Assembly (NCBI GenBank): GCA_039640505.1
Contig: CP046865.1
Coordinates: forward strand, 1,975,501 to 2,039,500
Direction of reading: 5' to 3'
Source of the DNA: Rhodobacteraceae bacterium Araon29
Lineage (GTDB): Bacteria > Pseudomonadota > Alphaproteobacteria > Rhodobacterales > Rhodobacteraceae
Length of the DNA: 64,000 bases
Shown here piece after piece: positions 63,673 to 64,000 of the stretch. The notes below the pieces were generated by a model that did no database searches, was not told where the DNA came from, and worked only from the letters and a program-made list of their open reading frames with translations. The translations under genes were made by a program, and so were the position numbers. Within the stretch, counting starts at the first letter, position 1. Each line of letters opens with the position of its first letter.

Positions 63673-64000
63673 AGCGTATCCTCGGATCCAAAAGCCCGTA
63701 TAAAATGTCTGCGATTAGGTTAAAGGCAACGATCAAAAACGCGAACATAAAAGTCAATGTTTGCACCGTTGGCAAGTCATTGGCATAGATCGCATTGATT
63801 AACTGCCCACCTATTCCGTTTACTTTAAAAATCTGCTCGGTGATAATCGCGCCGCCAAAAATATAGGGCAGATTAAGCGCAATTACAGTGACCACTGGGA
63901 TCATCGAGTTGCGCAGAACATGAACCATCACCACCGTCCACTCGCTTAGACCCTTGGCCCGCGCGGTTCGCACATAATCCTGATTAAGGTTATCAAGCAT
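63665..64000 (-). CDS. ABC transporter permease, DppB type (5' part outside window)
   Basis: C-terminal 111 residues of a DppB-type permease. It has the EAA loop (DYVRTARAKGLSEWTVVMVHVLRNSMIPV) near its visible start, then TM segments and the family end LLYGLLDPRIRYD. The N-terminal part lies beyond position 64000. It overlaps the DppC-type gene by 8 bp, so the two are translated together. Confidence 0.88.
   Translation of the reverse strand: MLDNLNQDYVRTARAKGLSEWTVVMVHVLRNSMIPVVTVIALNLPYIFGGAIITEQIFKVNGIGGQLINAIYANDLPTVQTLTFMFAFLIVAFNLIADILYGLLDPRIRYD

Overview
The window looks like a chromosomal segment of a marine alphaproteobacterium of the Rhodobacteraceae (Roseobacter group). This is an inference from gene content. 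It holds a soxBDAG sarcosine oxidase cluster, a CckA-type hybrid kinase with a CtrA-type box, a GTTC-N7-GTTC SOS box in front of recA, MttB-family and corrinoid-activator genes, an FeS photolyase, DUF1289, DUF1330 and DUF3422 proteins and a dipeptide-type ABC transporter. Base composition is moderate, by eye near half GC with AT-rich gaps, as in streamlined pelagic roseobacters. I see no rRNA, tRNA, CRISPR array, phage module or insertion sequence.

Layout. Bases 1-5.6 kb: end of a pentapeptide-repeat protein, serS, then yfgM-bamB-der on the minus strand, the order also known from E. coli. 5.8-12.6 kb: a two-gene RND efflux system facing an ATM1-type ABC exporter. 12.6-16.8 kb: a LysM protein, a LOG-family protein, a RarD-like transporter and iron superoxide dismutase. 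16.9-22.2 kb: soxBDAG. 22.3-24.3 kb: ccmI-ruvX-DUF1289. 24.3-30.5 kb: a 2-oxoglutarate oxygenase, an oxalate-CoA-ligase-like enzyme with a ketopantoate-reductase-like enzyme, a Nudix hydrolase, a MOSC protein and dusA. 30.6-34.2 kb: a UDP-sugar epimerase and kdsD-kdsB-kdsA for Kdo. 35.1-38.2 kb: a P-loop ATPase, metA and an alpha/beta hydrolase behind a candidate SAM-II-type riboswitch. 38.2-42.7 kb: a TetR regulator with a coupled small ORF, an orphan response regulator, a lipoprotein and an MttB-family methyltransferase. 42.8-49 kb: typA, alaS-DUF1330 and recA. 49-55.5 kb: a sulfotransferase, CckA, an RsmB-like enzyme, guaB and a ureohydrolase. 55.5-64 kb: a corrinoid-protein activator, a (6-4)-type photolyase, small secreted proteins, DUF3422 and two ABC permeases cut by the window edge.

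How the parts fit. Several genes concern methylated amines and C1 units (sarcosine oxidase, MttB family, corrinoid activator) and methionine/SAM supply (metA with its candidate riboswitch). This suits an organism living on algal osmolytes. Others build the envelope (bamB, Kdo genes, LysM, RND) or handle stress (sodB, recA, photolyase, Nudix).

The most interesting items are the candidate SAM-II-like pseudoknot upstream of an uncharacterised ATPase-metA pair, a CckA homologue without membrane segments and with a CtrA-type site upstream, a 42-codon ORF with a strong ribosome-binding site that overlaps the tetR start, and a tandem-duplicated 206-residue protein of unknown role. Starts were moved from the longest possible ORF where a ribosome-binding site or family N-terminus pointed to an internal codon; each entry says so.
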